A stretch of 64,000 nt of DNA from TMP-86 sp044226865 (GTDB taxonomy: Bacteria > Pseudomonadota > Gammaproteobacteria > Steroidobacterales > Steroidobacteraceae). Both the position numbers and the translations under genes were made by a program. The stretch lies in assembly GCA_044226865.1 (NCBI GenBank), contig JBGAGE010000004.1:124001-188000 (forward strand), given 5' to 3'. The notes beneath the pieces were generated by a model. That model was given only the letters and a program-made list of their open reading frames with translations, made no database searches and was not told the DNA's origin. This document shows, piece by piece, positions 8,730 to 16,537 of this stretch (the stretch's first letter is position 1; each line of letters opens with the position of its first letter).

Positions 8730-9785
8730 TCAGTGACTATGCTGATGGTGTACGTCGGGGAAATGTGGATGGCTGTGCGATAACGGCTCGTGCTGGTGCT
8801 CATGAGCGTGAGGTTCACTGCCGTCCCAATCCGTCGGATGACTGTGTTGGTGATGCTCGTCATGAACATGAGCATGAGAGTGAACCAGCGGCTCATGCAC
8901 GTGTGGGTGAGCGTGTGTTTCAGATAAATGCAGCCAGACGCCGCCGGCCATGCACGCTGTCGCGACCCAGAATTCCCATCCGCCCGGCTCCCCATACAGC
9001 ATGATCGCCACGACGCTGCCAACGAAGGGTGCGGTTGCGAAGTAGGCACCGGTGCGCGCGGTACCCAGGTTCCGCAATGAATACACGAAAAGCACGAGAC
9101 TGATGCCGTAGCCGGCAAAGCCGAGTGCCAAGGTGCAGACCAGGTTGGTTGGAGCCGGCCAATGGGCTCCCAGAGTCAAGGCGAGCACTGTATTGGTCAG
9201 TCCCGCGGCAAGTCCCTTGATGCCGGCGATGATCCGGGCATCGCCGGTGGAGATCCTTCTCGTCAGGTTGTTATCGAGCGCCCAGAACAGGCAGGCCCCG
9301 GCAATGGCAAGCGACGGACCGGCGGCCATCGGCACGGCTGCGTCGTGCGGCCAGGCGAGTAGCAGGCTTCCCGCAAGGATGGCGCCGAAGCCGACGACGA
9401 TCCGACTGCTCGTCGCCTCGCGGAAGATGATCCAGGCGATCAGCGCCGTCAGAACAACTTCGAGATTCAGGAGCAGGGAGGTAGACGCGGCGTCGGCCTT
9501 GGTTAGGCCGTACATCAGCAGAGCCGGCGCAGCGATGCCGCCAGTCGCGATCACGCTGGCGAGCCACGGCCAATCCGACCGCGACAGCCCAGTGGATATT
9601 CGGCCGCGATCGGCGATGACAACCCAGAAGGCCAACCCCAGTCCACTGCCAAGATACAGGAGCCCGGCAACGAGCAGCGGGTGAGTCGTCGCCAGGATTT
9701 CCTTCGCGAGGGGCGTGGTCACCCCAAACAGCACGGCAGCCGCAAGCGCGGAGGTAGCGGCTGGCAGTCTTGTCAAAGTTGGCAT
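8730..9785 (-). CDS. EamA/DMT-family permease with duplicated histidine-rich tail
   Basis: A 351-residue inner-membrane permease with ten hydrophobic segments in two EamA repeats (AAAVLFGVTTPLAKEI in the first, ACLFWALDNNLTRRISTGD in the second). The last 66 residues hold 24 histidines and no membrane segment. They contain a 19-residue tandem unit, EPLVHSHAHVHDEHHQHSH then EPLSHSHPHFPDVHHQHSH. Such a tail would chelate Zn, Ni, Co or Cu and suggests metal sensing or storage beside the transporter. The start at 9785 (MPTLTRL) is the conserved one; the frame happens to stay open upstream. An IS21 element sits 85 bp upstream of this start and may have replaced its promoter. Confidence 0.88.
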   Translation of the reverse strand: MPTLTRLPAATSALAAAVLFGVTTPLAKEILATTHPLLVAGLLYLGSGLGLAFWVVIADRGRISTGLSRSDWPWLASVIATGGIAAPALLMYGLTKADAASTSLLLNLEVVLTALIAWIIFREATSSRIVVGFGAILAGSLLLAWPHDAAVPMAAGPSLAIAGACLFWALDNNLTRRISTGDARIIAGIKGLAAGLTNTVLALTLGAHWPAPTNLVCTLALGFAGYGISLVLFVYSLRNLGTARTGAYFATAPFVGSVVAIMLYGEPGGWEFWVATACMAGGVWLHLSETHAHPHVHEPLVHSHAHVHDEHHQHSHPTDWDGSEPHAHEHQHEPLSHSHPHFPDVHHQHSH

Positions 9786-9963
9786 ATGCGGCAGGATAAC
9801 GCGCGGGCGCTTGGCCGGTCTTGGCCTATCAGTCGCCGATCCCGTGATTACTCCAGGGCGGGTTCCGGTGTGCGTATTCCGATGATGGTGACCGGTCGTT
9901 CCGGGGATCGTGACCGGCGCGGCGCGTGGTGAGGTGCGCTTGGGTTGAGTGTAGCTCAGTTGG

Positions 9964-10725
9964 TCACGATGGGGAGTCCGCAGGAGTCTTTGGATCGGGT
10001 GTTCGACGCCGCAGGGATTCGCCTTTGAGCGTGATGCGATGGGCGTGATGCAGTAGCCGATCGAGGATGGCGTCGGCGACGGTGGGCTCGGCGATCCAGG
10101 CGTGCCAGTGCTCGATCGGTAGCTGGCCGGCGATGACGGTGGCGCGACGATCGGAGCGATCGTCGACGACGTCGAGCAGGTCTTCTCGGGCGATTGGATC
10201 CATGGCATGCAAGCCCCAGTCGTCCAACACCAGTAGGTCGAGCTTGGCGAGTGCGGCGAGACGGTATTTGTGAGTGCCGTCGCCGCGGGCAACGCGCAGG
10301 TCGTCGAGGAGCCTGGGCACGCGGGTGTAGAGCGTGGTCTTGCCGAGACGGCAGGCGCGCTGCGCCAAGGCGCAGGCGAGCCAGGTCTTGCCGACGCCGG
10401 CGGGCCCGGTGATCAGGACGCCCTGGGCGCGCTCGAGCCACTCGCCGTGGGCGAGGCTGGTGAGGAGCCGACGGTCGAGGCCACGACTGGCGCGCTGGTC
10501 GATGTCTTCGAGGTTGGCGGTCGCGTACTTGAGCTTGGCTCGACGCAGCAGTGCCGTGAGGCGCTTGGAGCTTCGGTAAGCGGCTTCGCGCTCGACCAGC
10601 AGGGCGAGGCGGTCCTCGAACGGCAGCGTCTGTGCCGGTGGCATGGCGAGCTGTTCCTCGAACGCGGCGGCCATGCCGCCGAGCTTGAGGGTATGCAGGT
10701 GGGCCAGGGTCTGATGGACGATCAT
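9964..10725 (-). CDS. istB: IS21 helper ATPase IstB
   Basis: A 253-residue DnaA/DnaC-like AAA+ ATPase that assists transposase in IS21 transposition. Visible are Walker A ITGPAGVGKTWLA, Walker B LDLLVLDDWG and the sensor region ATVIAGQLPIEHWH. The N-terminal part (LKLGGMAAAFEEQL) is the usual IstB opening. The ATG at 10725 has AAGGAG at 10733-10738. It starts 20 bp after istA ends, so the two are cotranscribed. An upstream extension of the frame lacks homology. Confidence 0.95.
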   Translation of the reverse strand: MIVHQTLAHLHTLKLGGMAAAFEEQLAMPPAQTLPFEDRLALLVEREAAYRSSKRLTALLRRAKLKYATANLEDIDQRASRGLDRRLLTSLAHGEWLERAQGVLITGPAGVGKTWLACALAQRACRLGKTTLYTRVPRLLDDLRVARGDGTHKYRLAALAKLDLLVLDDWGLHAMDPIAREDLLDVVDDRSDRRATVIAGQLPIEHWHAWIAEPTVADAILDRLLHHAHRITLKGESLRRRTPDPKTPADSPS

Positions 10726-10744
10726 CGCTGGATGCTCCTTCGGG

Positions 10745-12271
10745 TCATTGGTAGTAGCGGGGTCCGCGGACGTGGTCGTGATCGGGCGCCGTCCAGTCGG
10801 CCGGGGCATTGAGCGGGGTGGTCTCGAGCTTGTTCTGCAGGATTGCTTTGACTGACCTATAGCTCGGTGCGCCGAGGGCGATCGCCCGGGTGCAGGCGGC
10901 CTCGAGTCGGGGTGGACCATGTTGTTCGGCGAGCCGCAGGAGGCCGAGGCAGGCGCGGTAGCCCTGCTCCGGATGCGGCCGCGTCTCGAGGATGCGGATG
11001 ACGACGGCTGCGCACGATGGCCCGACGGTCCCGCCCCAGCGGATCAGGCGCTGCGGCGACCACTCGAGGTGTGCCCTATGTGCGGCCGGCAGATGCTCGG
11101 GGATCGTGCTGTAGCCGCCGCGCTTGGCGGACCGCAGATGCCCGGCGACCCGCTTGCCGCGGTAGAGGACCTCAACCGCGTGCGTCGTGACGCGCAGCTC
11201 AACCGCCGCGTGCACGAGCTCATGCGGCACGCTGTAGTAATGGCCATCGAGCACCACGTGGTAGTCGATGTTGACCTTGGCGGGCCAGTAGCGGGCGAGC
11301 TCGTAGCGGTTCGCCGGCAGCGGCCGCAGCGCCGGCCGATCGAGCGTCTCGTACGCGCTGCGTCGGTTCCCCGGCAGCCGCTTGAACGGCCGGGTGTTGA
11401 GGTAGCCGAGCAGCTCGCCGACCGCGAGGTCGACCTCGGTGACGGTCGCGAAGCGACGGTTGCGGAGCCGGGCGAGGATCCAGCGCTCGACGACCAGCAC
11501 CCCCTGCTCGACCTTCGCCTTGTCCTTGGGCTTGTACGGCCGTGCCGGCAGGATCGCCGTGCCGTAGTGCGCCGCGAGGTCAAGGAGCGTCGCCGAGGCC
11601 TGCGGCTCGTAGCGGTCGGGGTCCGCGATCAGCGCCCGGGCATTGTCCGGGACCACGAGCTCGGGAACGCCCTCGATGTACTCGAACGCCCGAACGAGCC
11701 CCTCGACCCAGTCGGCGAGCGTCTGGCGCGGCGTCGCGCATGCGAACGTATAGCTCGACGCGCCGAGCGCGGCGACGAAGATCTGCGCCCGATCCCCGAC
11801 CTCGCCGTACGGGATGGTCTGGCCGGCGTAGTCGACGAACAGCTTCTCACCGGCCCGGTGCACCTGGCGCATCGAGCGCCTCAGACGCGCAACGAAGTCC
11901 CGGTACCGCTGGGCGAACTGCGAGTACTTGTAGGTCGACTGGCCGGGGTGCGCCGCGACGTGCTCCTCCCACAGCAGCCACAGCGTCATGCCTCGTCGCT
12001 TGAGCTCCTGGTGGATCACTGCATAGTCGGGCTGGACGTGCCGGACCGGGATCGGCCGAGCGGGCCGCAGCCGCCGTCCGAGCTCGTCCTCGCTCATCGA
12101 GAGGAGCTCGGTAACCGTCAGCTCCGCCGCCTCGGCGAGCCCGACGTACTTGGCGACGACGCCCTTCGAGATCGACAGCGCCCGCGCGATCCGCTCGTGC
12201 GAGAGGCCCGCCTCGTACTTCAGTCGATACAGCTCGCGGATGCTGCGCATGGTCAGTGTCCTGGTCGGCAT
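10745..12271 (-). CDS. istA: IS21 transposase IstA
   Basis: A 508-residue DDE transposase. The N-terminus has a helix-turn-helix (IRELYRLKYEAGLSHERIARAL, ISKGVVAKYV). The catalytic triad is visible as LFVDYAGQTIP (first Asp), LVVPDNARALI (second Asp) and KAKVEQGVLVVERW (Glu). The C-terminal part carries the Mu-type domain with HYYSVPHELV. The ATG at 12271 is preceded by GGAGGGG; an in-frame ATG at 12289 and another at 12250 are alternatives. No stop or frameshift interrupts it. Confidence 0.95.
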   Translation of the reverse strand: MPTRTLTMRSIRELYRLKYEAGLSHERIARALSISKGVVAKYVGLAEAAELTVTELLSMSEDELGRRLRPARPIPVRHVQPDYAVIHQELKRRGMTLWLLWEEHVAAHPGQSTYKYSQFAQRYRDFVARLRRSMRQVHRAGEKLFVDYAGQTIPYGEVGDRAQIFVAALGASSYTFACATPRQTLADWVEGLVRAFEYIEGVPELVVPDNARALIADPDRYEPQASATLLDLAAHYGTAILPARPYKPKDKAKVEQGVLVVERWILARLRNRRFATVTEVDLAVGELLGYLNTRPFKRLPGNRRSAYETLDRPALRPLPANRYELARYWPAKVNIDYHVVLDGHYYSVPHELVHAAVELRVTTHAVEVLYRGKRVAGHLRSAKRGGYSTIPEHLPAAHRAHLEWSPQRLIRWGGTVGPSCAAVVIRILETRPHPEQGYRACLGLLRLAEQHGPPRLEAACTRAIALGAPSYRSVKAILQNKLETTPLNAPADWTAPDHDHVRGPRYYQ

Positions 12272-12397
12272 CGCCCCTCCGGTTGGCAAAAACCGGACAG
12301 GCTACGCCTGCAAAACACCTCACCACCGCCGCCGTTCCGGACGACCGTGACCGGCCGTTCCGGAACCGTGACCGCCCGTTCCGGGCGGCCACAAAAT

Positions 12398-12489
12398 CGG
12401 TCACGATCGGTCGGAACGACCGGTCACGACCTGCCGGAATCGCCGGTCACGCTCCGTCGGAACGTCCGGTCACGATCGGCCGGAATACG
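12398..12489 (+). repeat. Four tandem 23-bp repeats at the right end of the IS21 element
   Basis: Four head-to-tail 23-bp units begin at 12398, 12421, 12444 and 12467. Each has the form CGGTCACG, a variable 5-6 bp, then CGGAA. Two copies in the opposite orientation (GTGACCG...GTTCCGG) lie at 12347-12382, and two similar copies occur at the left end, at 9888-9918. Multiple internal end repeats are typical transposase-binding arrays of IS21. Confidence 0.8.
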
Positions 12490-12713
12490 CATCCGGTGGA
12501 CAGCATTGTCGCCGTCCAGCCGGTGACCTCAGTTCGAATGAGGCGAATCGCGTCACCGGGGCAAGTGAGCGCATTCTGCCAAATTGGGTCGAGGACTTGC
12601 CAAAGCCGCCGATCTCGATAGGTCCCTATCCGCACGATCCGGTTAAATTGGTGCGATTGATAGCGAACCGATAAAGGACTATATTTGGTCCGGAACGTAT
12701 ACCCGGAGTCCTT

Positions 12714-12992
12714 ATGCGCTATTCAACCCAGATCCGGCCCATCAGCTACCTGAAGGCCAACGCCGCCGAGGTGCTCCAGGAGCTGGCCGACCAGCGACAG
12801 CCCATGGTCATCACGCAGAACGGTGAGGCCAAGGCCGTTATCCAAGACGTAGCCACCTACGAGCAGACGCAGGAGACACTGGCGCTGTTGAAGATCTTGG
12901 CACTGGGTAATCAGCAGGTTTCTCAGGGCCGAGTCAAGCCGCTCGCCGATGTCGCCAAACGCCTGCGCGCCAACCCTCCGTCGGAGGACTGA
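12714..12992 (+). CDS. Type II antitoxin, Phd/YefM family
   Basis: A 92-residue DNA-binding antitoxin. The N-terminal half shows the Phd/YefM pattern: IRPISYLKANAAEVLQEL, then RQPMVITQNGEAKAVIQD. The C-terminal half is the flexible toxin-binding part (LADVAKRLRANPPSED). Its stop overlaps the toxin start (TGATG), and GGAG lies 6 bp before the ATG. A 7-bp inverted repeat, AAGGACT at 12674-12680 and AGTCCTT at 12707-12713, spans the leader and is a plausible autoregulatory operator. Confidence 0.88.
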   Translation: MRYSTQIRPISYLKANAAEVLQELADQRQPMVITQNGEAKAVIQDVATYEQTQETLALLKILALGNQQVSQGRVKPLADVAKRLRANPPSED

Positions 12993-13318
12993 TGCGCTTT
13001 CAAGTCGTTCTCACCGAAGACGCTGAGCGCGACCTGGAAGACATCGTCACCCATATTGCGACGCACGACTCGCCCCAGAGCGCAGATCACGTCCTGAACC
13101 GAATGCTCGAAATTGCTGAAAGCCTTTCGACCGCGCCGACGCGTGGATCTCAGCCGAAGGAATTGCGTGGTCTGGGCGATCAGGAATACCGGCAGGTCTT
13201 CTTCAAGCGTTACCGGCTCATCTATCGGGTCTTCCAGGAACGCGTGGTCATATACCTGATCGCCGACGGGCGGCGGGATATGCAGTCCCTATTGGCGCGC
13301 CGATTGCTGGGCGGCTAA
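12992..13318 (+). CDS. Type II toxin, ParE/RelE family
   Basis: A 108-residue RelE/ParE-fold toxin. It has the family pattern FQVVLTEDAERDLEDIVTHI at the N-terminus, an LRGLGDQEYRQVFFKRYRLIYRV central sheet and a VVIYLIADGRRDMQSLL C-terminal strand. It is co-translated with the preceding Phd/YefM antitoxin. From sequence I favour ParE-like because of the long N-terminal helical hairpin, but mRNA-cleaving activity cannot be excluded. The pair lies between an IS21 element and an integration scar, a common location for such modules. Confidence 0.87.
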   Translation: MRFQVVLTEDAERDLEDIVTHIATHDSPQSADHVLNRMLEIAESLSTAPTRGSQPKELRGLGDQEYRQVFFKRYRLIYRVFQERVVIYLIADGRRDMQSLLARRLLGG

Positions 13319-13443
13319 ACCGCCGATGACTTCACTGCCCGTCTTTTTCCTGCATCGAGGAATCGCGTATTACGAGCGCGGCCCATAGCCCGAGAGTTCC
13401 GGGTAAGACAAATGATCGCGTACGTTCCGAGCTGTTACGAAAA

Positions 13444-13469
13444 GTCGGTACTTATGAACAAGTACCGAC
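13444..13469. repeat. Perfect 10-bp inverted repeat
   Basis: GTCGGTACTT at 13444-13453 and AAGTACCGAC at 13460-13469 are perfect reverse complements around a 6-bp loop. No T-run follows on either strand, so it is a protein-binding site or recombination-related palindrome more than a terminator. It lies in the 300-bp stretch between the ParE-type toxin and the integrase scar, which otherwise holds no convincing gene. Confidence 0.6.
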
Positions 13470-13606
13470 GAAAAGGAACGGCACCCTCGGCGATCAACTC
13501 GCCGATTCGCAGCAACGACAACGATGCGGGCTATTGCCAAATCTACTGCCAAATCCGGGGGTCAGAGGGGATTGGAGGGGACAAAAAGATAAATGAATTC
13601 AGCAAG

Positions 13607-14178
13607 TTATTGATTCCTAAAGTGCGCCCGCCGGGTTCGAATCCCTCTCTCTCCGCCAGTCTTTGTTCTTGATTCCTTTACGATTATTGATTGCTCGCCA
13701 GAGGCTAGTGCCAAACTAGTGCCAAATCTCGCAGTGCATACAACGTCTTTCACGACGTTCGCCGGCGTTTTTTCCGGAATCGAAACACCCTTGAACGCGC
13801 GCTCGATGGCCTGCACATCCGTGGTGGTCGCGCCCTCGATCCACGCCGCGTAGGTGTCGAGCATGGTGTGCACCGAGTGGCCGTGCTGCTTGGCCACCCA
13901 CAGCGGATTCTTGCCCATCATCAGATTCCAGCTCACCGAGGAATGCCGCGCGTTGTAGGGCTCGCGATAGCGGGTCTTGAGCGTCACCTGCAGCGTGCGC
14001 CGCCAGCGGACCCACGGATACTGGAGGTTGCGGATCGGCGTGCCGCCTTCCTTGAAGAACACGTTCTCGTGCTGGATCTTGCCGGCGAGCAGGCAAACCG
14101 CCGAGCATGTGTCCGGTACGTTGAAAGCGTGGATGGGATCGACCCACTTCCTGATGAAACGACTACCGAACGTGCAGA
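13607..14178 (-). pseudogene. Truncated phage/island tyrosine integrase (C-terminal part)
   Basis: The open frame on the minus strand encodes the C-terminal catalytic part of a tyrosine recombinase: YREPYNARHSSVSWNLM, then LWVAKQHGHSVHTMLDTYAAW, giving the Arg-His-x-x-His and nucleophile Tyr context. Upstream the frame is closed by a stop near 14178, and the N-terminal DNA-binding domain and first catalytic Arg are absent. The C-terminus runs through GGERGIRTRRAHF, which is translated tRNA sequence. No good start codon remains, so this is a remnant of a lost island. Confidence 0.78.
13631..13658 (+). other. tRNA 3'-end fragment, probable attachment site
   Basis: The bases from GGGTTCGAATCCC to TCTCTCCGCCA match the T-loop, acceptor strand and CCA end of a tRNA, most like tRNA-Ser. 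There is no D-arm, anticodon arm or matching 5' acceptor strand upstream, and the T-stem does not pair fully. This is the footprint left by a tyrosine-integrase element that inserted in a tRNA gene. The truncated integrase beside it reads straight into the fragment, the usual arrangement. Confidence 0.7.
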
Positions 14179-14373
14179 CGGAGATGAGCCTTCACGTTCT
14201 AGCTTACAAATTGAAGCGAGCGATGCAGATCTTCGGTGTCGTACCCTTGATCAAGGCGATCCGGGCATAGCTCGCGCCTTCACCTTATCGGCAAACGCTG
14301 CGTCCGGGCCTATATCAACGACACCGGGACGCTCAGAGAGCGCGATAGATATCGCGTTTTCGCACAGCCTGGG

Positions 14374-14619
14374 TCAACTCCTGCGGTTGCCCGCGGCAAT
14401 CTTTTCGCCCAATTTGTCAGCAAGCCAAAGCTTAATCAAAGACTGCCGCGTGACTCCCATGCGACGCGCCTCACGATCTAAGGACTCCACCATCCAGCCC
14501 GGAAAGTCGACGTTCACCCGCTTGGGATTCGTTCCGACTCGCTTCGCCTTGGCTAGATCCAGTTGGTCGATTATCTTCTCGGAAGCATCGAACTTTCGAT
14601 CAAACGTCTTGGTTTTCAT
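14374..14619 (-). CDS. brnA: BrnA-type antitoxin
   Basis: An 81-residue ribbon-helix-helix type antitoxin. It begins MKTKTFDRKFDASEKI and carries KRVNVDFPGWMVESLDREARRMGVTRQSLIKLWLADKL, the BrnA C-terminal DNA-binding pattern. It follows and overlaps the BrnT toxin gene by 20 bp, the toxin-first order typical of BrnTA. The ATG at 14619 is preferred to a TTG at 14628. The complex is expected to repress its own promoter upstream of brnT. Confidence 0.87.
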   Translation of the reverse strand: MKTKTFDRKFDASEKIIDQLDLAKAKRVGTNPKRVNVDFPGWMVESLDREARRMGVTRQSLIKLWLADKLGEKIAAGNRRS

Positions 14620-14869
14620 AAATCTCAATTTCCTCGTCGCGCGACCGCCTTACTGAAATGATGCGGGTGTTTTCACCGCGTCTGGTAATTACGGCAGACC
14701 AATGTTTTTCAGCCATTTTCCCGATTACCACCCACCGCGGTTCCTCCGTTACACGAGCCGGGATCTCGAGTAATTCCGGGTCAGCCCACAACTCTTGAGC
14801 CTCCTCGAAATCAACGCCGTGCTTGCGTTTGTTCTCGGCGCTCTTGTCCGGATCATATTCAAAGCCCAT
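14600..14869 (-). CDS. brnT: BrnT-type ribonuclease toxin
   Basis: An 89-residue RelE-fold toxin of the BrnT family. The signature FEYDPDKSAENKRKHGVDFEEA is followed by RWVVIGKMAEKHWSAVITRRGENTRIISVRRSRDEEIEIY, including the RISxRR element. BrnT cleaves RNA and is neutralised by BrnA, encoded immediately downstream. No strong ribosome-binding site precedes the ATG. A promoter-like TATAAT lies about 45 bp upstream. Confidence 0.88.
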   Translation of the reverse strand: MGFEYDPDKSAENKRKHGVDFEEAQELWADPELLEIPARVTEEPRWVVIGKMAEKHWSAVITRRGENTRIISVRRSRDEEIEIYENQDV

Positions 14870-14891
14870 AAGGAATTTTTGGCAAATCTGA

Positions 14892-14924
14892 CAGGTATAG
14901 TAAAGGTATGGATATTATACCTAA
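14892..14924 (-). promoter_or_regulatory. Probable brnTA promoter/operator
   Basis: On the minus strand a perfect TATAAT occupies 14919-14914. It sits inside an inverted repeat AGGTAT (14905-14910) / ATACCT (14918-14923), with another AGGTATA half-site at 14893-14899. Overlap of the -10 element with the repeats fits autorepression by BrnA. I could not find a well-spaced -35. Confidence 0.45.
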
Positions 14925-15140
14925 TCGCGCGATGTAAACCACGAATCGCCGCCAGAAAACCAGCATCGTTGGGCGATACTAAGGGTCATACCCGGTACCC
15001 GACCCACCCACGAGGCGACCGGTGAGGTGACATCACGCCCCTCTCGAAGTCGCATGACGGCTGCGCGACAAGCGCGGGAAGTGCGGGCGCGTCACACCGG
15101 GCGTTCGCTGACCTCGCCGAAAGGAGATTGGTGTCTCATT

Positions 15141-16421
15141 TCAGGTGCCTATCGCCACTGCGGCCGCCTTGTTCATGCGTGTGGAGCGGGAATTCCTCGC
15201 CCGCCGCTTCTTCCACCAGATGTAGGTGCCCGTAATCGACAGCATGATGATGAGCAGGCCCATCGCGGCAACGAAGATTCGGAACGGCAGGCCCCAGATC
15301 TGTGCCATGTGCAGAGCGAAGATCCAGCTGTCAATCGTGCTGCCGGCATTCGCACCTGTGGGTATGTTGATCGCCCCGAAACGACCGTTGAAGGCATCGA
15401 ACACTATGTAGGTCGCTGCGCCGTGATCCGTCTGGTCGCGATCGCTTCGCACGAAATACATGTACGCGCCGAGGTCTGAAAGGTAGGACAACGAAGCTTC
15501 ATGCTGGATCGTGAAGCCATTCTTCGCGGCCTGTTCCGCCATCATGCGGCGTGCAAGGGTGTGCGCTTCTTCGATGCCTATACCCGGCTCTGGCCGCGGA
15601 GTTGCCAACTTCGGAAAGTGTGCGATGGGATCCGGCATGTTGAACACGGCCTTCATCACCGGGCGGTAGACCTCCTCGTAGAGATTGAACCCGACGCTCG
15701 ACCACGCGAAGGCCAACAGCATGACCCAAAACCACAAGCCGCCAGCGCGATGCAGGTCGAAGTTGATACGAAGCGCGGAGCCGTTCCACTTCACCAGCCA
15801 CGACGGTTTCCACCAGCGTGCCAGCCAGTGTTTGCGCATAACCTTTGCAGGCGCGGCATCACCTTCCTTGCGGCGGCGTATGGATACCGGAAAGGTCAGG
15901 TACCCACTCACGAAACAATCCAGCGTCCATACCAATGCCACGATGCCGAACAGGTATGACCCAATCGAACCAGGCAGGGCCATCTGATAATGCAGCCGGT
16001 TGATCACAGGCATGAAGTTCTGCCGGGTGATGGGCCAGACGTCGTCGGAGTATTGCCTGCGGCTGATTTCGGCGCCGGAATACGGATCGAGATAGATCAC
16101 GGACAGTCCCAGGTCATAAGGCTTGCCGCTCGCCGGATCGAGCCGCGGCTCGAACGAAACGAGATACGCCTCCTTCGCCTTGACCTCAAAATTCAGGTTG
16201 TTGACCATGCCGTGAGGCACCGCTGCCAGCGCATGTTCGCGCAAGGTGGAGGCCCCCAGCAGTGGCCTGTCCCGCGTCGCCACCTTGGGCAGCGGATTGA
16301 GCAATCCATCCAGCTCCGGATAGAAGACGATGAGGCTGCCGGTCAGTCCGATGACGATCAGGAAGAACGCCATGAACAGACCGGCATAGCGGTGGAACAG
16401 CACCCAGAATTGACGAGTCAC
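15141..16421 (-). CDS. PepSY-associated membrane protein
   Basis: A 426-residue inner-membrane protein of the PepSY_TM family. It opens with FHRYAGLFMAFFLIVIGLTGSLIVFYPEL, has a second helix pair near LFGIVALVWTLDCFVSGYLTF, a third with HRAGGLWFWVMLLAFAWSSVGFN, and ends with HMAQIWGLPFRIFVAAMGLLIIML before TYIWWKKRRAR. Large periplasmic loops hold PepSY domains. Members sit beside TonB receptors and are thought to reduce or release metal-siderophore complexes. Its start overlaps (TGATG) the stop of a receptor 3' remnant rather than following the intact receptor directly. Confidence 0.88.
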   Translation of the reverse strand: MTRQFWVLFHRYAGLFMAFFLIVIGLTGSLIVFYPELDGLLNPLPKVATRDRPLLGASTLREHALAAVPHGMVNNLNFEVKAKEAYLVSFEPRLDPASGKPYDLGLSVIYLDPYSGAEISRRQYSDDVWPITRQNFMPVINRLHYQMALPGSIGSYLFGIVALVWTLDCFVSGYLTFPVSIRRRKEGDAAPAKVMRKHWLARWWKPSWLVKWNGSALRINFDLHRAGGLWFWVMLLAFAWSSVGFNLYEEVYRPVMKAVFNMPDPIAHFPKLATPRPEPGIGIEEAHTLARRMMAEQAAKNGFTIQHEASLSYLSDLGAYMYFVRSDRDQTDHGAATYIVFDAFNGRFGAINIPTGANAGSTIDSWIFALHMAQIWGLPFRIFVAAMGLLIIMLSITGTYIWWKKRRARNSRSTRMNKAAAVAIGT

Positions 16422-16422
16422 A

Positions 16423-16497
16423 TCAGAACTCGAGGTTCAAAGACGCCGTTGCTGAACGCGGTGCGCCCCAGGCCAGATAGCCAACCTTTCCGACGCT
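16423..16497 (-). pseudogene. 3' tip of a lost TonB-dependent receptor gene
   Basis: In the 116-bp gap between the intact receptor and the PepSY gene, the minus strand reads GYLAWGAPRSATASLNLEF and stop. This is a classic last beta-strand of a TonB receptor (a GAPR...SLxxEF end), comparable to DPRTLTVSLKAEF at the end of the neighbouring intact receptor. The stop overlaps the PepSY start, so the lost gene was once translationally coupled to PepSY. Only the last 20 or so codons look receptor-like; upstream the match fades. Confidence 0.6.
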
Positions 16498-16537
16498 TGT
16501 CGCACAGAGCGTAAGAGGTCTGCCATGGCCGCGGCTC

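Larger units (their letters stand above)
9871..12491. mobile_element. IS21-family insertion sequence, complete
   Basis: A 2,621-bp element bounded by inverted ends TGCGTATTCCG (9871-9881) and CGGAATACGCA (12481-12491). It is flanked by a 7-bp direct repeat TCCGGTG at 9864-9870 and 12492-12498, the target duplication. It encodes istA and istB on the minus strand. The ends carry further copies of a CGGTCACG...CGGAA motif, as in other IS21 members where such repeats bind transposase. Removing the element and one repeat rejoins a non-coding stretch upstream of the DMT permease. With both genes intact and clean duplications, the insertion looks recent and potentially active. Confidence 0.93.

Noticed and set aside
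9786..10292. N-terminal extension of the DMT permease into the IS21 element
   Set aside because: The frame stays open by chance. The permease family starts at MPTLTRL, and the extension crosses the insertion boundary.
10919..12526. A 535-codon plus-strand frame across istA
   Set aside because: It is antisense to an intact transposase and reads as Arg/Asp-rich sequence without any family features.
12447..12635. Short minus-strand frame that would join the permease frame if the IS were removed
   Set aside because: Part of it lies inside the element and the rest shows no recognisable domain. Continuity is most easily explained by base composition.
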